DNA from: Bolinopsis microptera
Lineage: Eukaryota; Ctenophora; Tentaculata; Lobata; Bolinopsidae
DNA: 64,000 nucleotides
Direction of reading: 5' to 3'
Assembly: GCF_026151205.1 (NCBI RefSeq)
Contig: NC_087072.1
Coordinates: 11,446,169 to 11,510,168 of the forward strand
This document shows, in pieces, positions 44,287 to 64,000 of this stretch; position 1 is the first letter of the stretch; each line of letters opens with the position of its first letter. Position numbers and translations under genes: made by a program. The notes under the pieces were generated by a model. It saw only the letters and a list, made by a program, of their open reading frames with translations. It had not been told where the DNA came from and ran no database searches.

Positions 44287-45082
44287 AGAGGGAGTGGCGA
44301 TGATCATGATATGATTACAATTATGATTTATGATCCCTCAGTTACATTTCAGACAGGCTTTTATTCCTTACCTGGGGACATGAGTTGATACACATTGTAT
44401 TCCCCTTTTCCTGCGCATTTGCACAAAATATTCCTTGAGAATATTGCTTAATATCTGATGAAGGATCTAATCTGAATCTGATAACATCAAGGCCACTTAA
44501 TAAAAGAAAATTACCGACCATTACCTAGCCTGCTGATCTCTGACACAATCCTCTCGCTTATATTATGATGTTAGCTATGTATACCATAGCAAACAGGAAC
44601 TTGTTCATTTGACCCATTCATTTTTCTGCCAGATAGGTACTGTTTGGATAGCTCAATGAGCTTATGGAGCTGCTGCTGCTGAGCACATTTTGTTGTTTAA
44701 AATTAGTGCATTGTGTTAGGAATCTGAAGCTGAATCGACTCCCACAATCTTAAGACTCTAACTTATCCAGGAGCACCCTGACAATCATGTGATCCACCCA
44801 GCTTGTGGGATCACCTCATTAGCTGATGCCGGTATTCAGCTGCATACCAATGAGTCTCCAGCTCTGTTAGAGCCAATCAAGTACTCTATCAGCACATGAT
44901 AACCGCAAAATAAATTGCTCATTACACAAATCATTTGAGGTTCTCAAGCATATGAGGTCCAAGCTCAGCATCACATGATCTTCACTTTGGTACCAAGAAC
45001 AAGCCGATAGCATAAAAAATGATCAAGATATCAGACAATTTGTTTAGAAAGCATCATGAGGTTGCCACACTCTAGTCCCTAC

Positions 45083-45345
45083 CAGTGGCGTAACGTTGCC
45101 TGTTGGCGCCCCCCTGCCGAAAAAAGCGCCCCCCTGTTGGCGCCCCCTCCCCTTTTGGTGCCCCTCCCTAAAATTGAACAAATTAGGTGATTTTAAAGAA
45201 TACGCCGGTAAAATCTCTAAAAAAGTGTGTATCTAGAGCAAAACGCGCAGTTTTGCTAGTACTTTAGTTAAGTTTTCGAAATTGTCCCACATTCAAACAA
45301 CGATTTGGCGCCCCCCTAAGACGGCGCCCCCCTGCACAGCGGGGT
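45083..45345. mobile_element. Truncated copy of the CAGTGGCG hAT element
   Basis: Closely matches 16995 onward, with an extra GCGCCCCCCTGTTGGC duplication. Homology stops after AGCGGGGTC, so the right TIR is missing. Confidence 0.85.
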
Positions 45346-45956
45346 CTACTCGAATATACTTGAGATCTGAAAAAATTTCTCAGACTCCGAAGGTCATACC
45401 CTAAACAATAAATGACGTTTTTAAACCATTCTTAAGTTACTAACACTGACAACTTGGTTCCTTTTTTGGGACATCTTCAGTGCATCTTAACATGTGATAT
45501 ATACCCTGTTTTTTTGCAAAGGAAAATATCATGGTAAAATAGAGTTTTGATTGTTTTATGAGTAGCAGCAATGAGTCTATAAATAGATTGCTTTGTCACC
45601 TGAAACTTGCTTGTCTATGTGATCTATTCCAACAGATATTACAGTACATTACTACAGAATAGTATAGACAGACTAGTTTCATATGTCGACATCCCCCGGG
45701 GCTATGGATCTGCTGGTAGCATATAAGTCTGTCTGAGCAATTCCCACCTCTTTACAACAGTACAACTGGCTGATAATTATGAAGGCAACATATTATCACT
45801 TTTTAGGTCACATTATTATGCAACAACATTCAGAATAATCAATTTTCGATCAAAATTTGGGTGGTAGTTGCGGTTTATTTGTGCGATTTTAATCAGTTTT
45901 TTACTGACATAAGATTATTTTTTATATAAATTCATCAATAATCCTTTGTAGGAACC

Positions 45957-45970
45957 ATGGCGGATGGTCC

Positions 45971-45983
<13 letters not shown>
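45957..45983 (+). other. Short upstream ORF overlapping the PTPRN-like start
   Basis: An ATG in GGAACCATGG opens an eight-codon ORF that ends at TGA 45981-45983, overlapping the main ATG (45971) in another frame. It could reduce initiation at the main start if it lies in the mRNA. Confidence 0.4.
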
Positions 45984-63870
<17,887 letters not shown>

Positions 63871-64000
63871 GTGAGTAGTTATTTAATCTCTTGAAAAATA
63901 CGAAATTTGCGTTTTTATAGCAAATGTACTGAAAACAATGAACGCACGTCAAAGCGCACGTCATGATGTACTCAAAATGTACATTTGTTTATGTTATTAT

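Larger units (their letters stand above)
41448..45970. other. Gene-free repeat-rich interval
   Basis: It holds the 3' flank of the sulfotransferase, CpG-richer interspersed repeats (42071-43305), a foldback element (43688-44286) and a truncated hAT copy (45083-45345). The parts 44290-45080 and 45350-45950 show nothing I can classify. Confidence 0.5.

Overview
This 64 kb window is animal nuclear DNA. Its genes are split by many GT-AG introns, and they encode metazoan proteins: cathepsin L, a four-EF-hand calcium sensor, an RGS22-like protein, a class A GPCR, a Golgi sulfotransferase and an IA-2/PTPRN-type receptor phosphatase. The DNA is AT-rich and full of microsatellites, minisatellites, hAT and TIR elements and foldback elements. 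A marine invertebrate is the best guess from overall character. I cannot name the phylum from the sequence.

Layout. 1-4745 (minus): two tandem cathepsin L-like genes, one complete in seven exons and one running off the left edge. 6961-12193 (plus): a calmodulin-like gene with two alternative first exons, each carrying its own EF-hand 1. 14207-17899 (plus): a CYB561D2-like cytochrome b561 in five exons. 18307-38428 (plus): a 20-exon RGS22-like gene. Its introns contain four single-exon genes on the opposite strand: an 11-beta-HSD-like dehydrogenase, two paralogous type I membrane glycoproteins and a GPCR. 39110-41447 (plus): a seven-exon type II carbohydrate sulfotransferase. 41448-45970: gene-free, with transposon relics and a foldback element. 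45971-63870 (plus): the first 12 recognisable exons of a PTPRN (IA-2/phogrin) homologue, whose phosphatase domain continues off the right edge. Its introns hold large repeats, including an inverted repeat of about 5 kb built from short self-complementary words.

The most interesting locus is the pair of intronless glycoprotein genes at 26528-29884. Both have a signal peptide or N-terminal hydrophobic segment, an identical cysteine-rich block, a shared CC / TAVKLG pattern and a C-terminal membrane anchor. This layout suggests the EFF-1/AFF-1 class of cell-cell fusogens (fusexins), but that assignment rests on pattern memory and needs a profile or structure search. The two genes share a 105-bp block with no mismatch inside otherwise diverged sequence, which indicates gene conversion. 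The shorter copy lacks a membrane-proximal segment with four cysteines.

Other points of note: a minisatellite that copies an exon end together with its splice donor more than 20 times; a decayed tandem copy of a large RGS22 exon inside the following intron; a reading-frame break in that same exon; and regularly spaced GTCACGTGAC palindromes in two introns of the EF-hand gene. Exon boundaries were inferred by hand from splice consensus, phase continuity and family similarity, with no transcript evidence.
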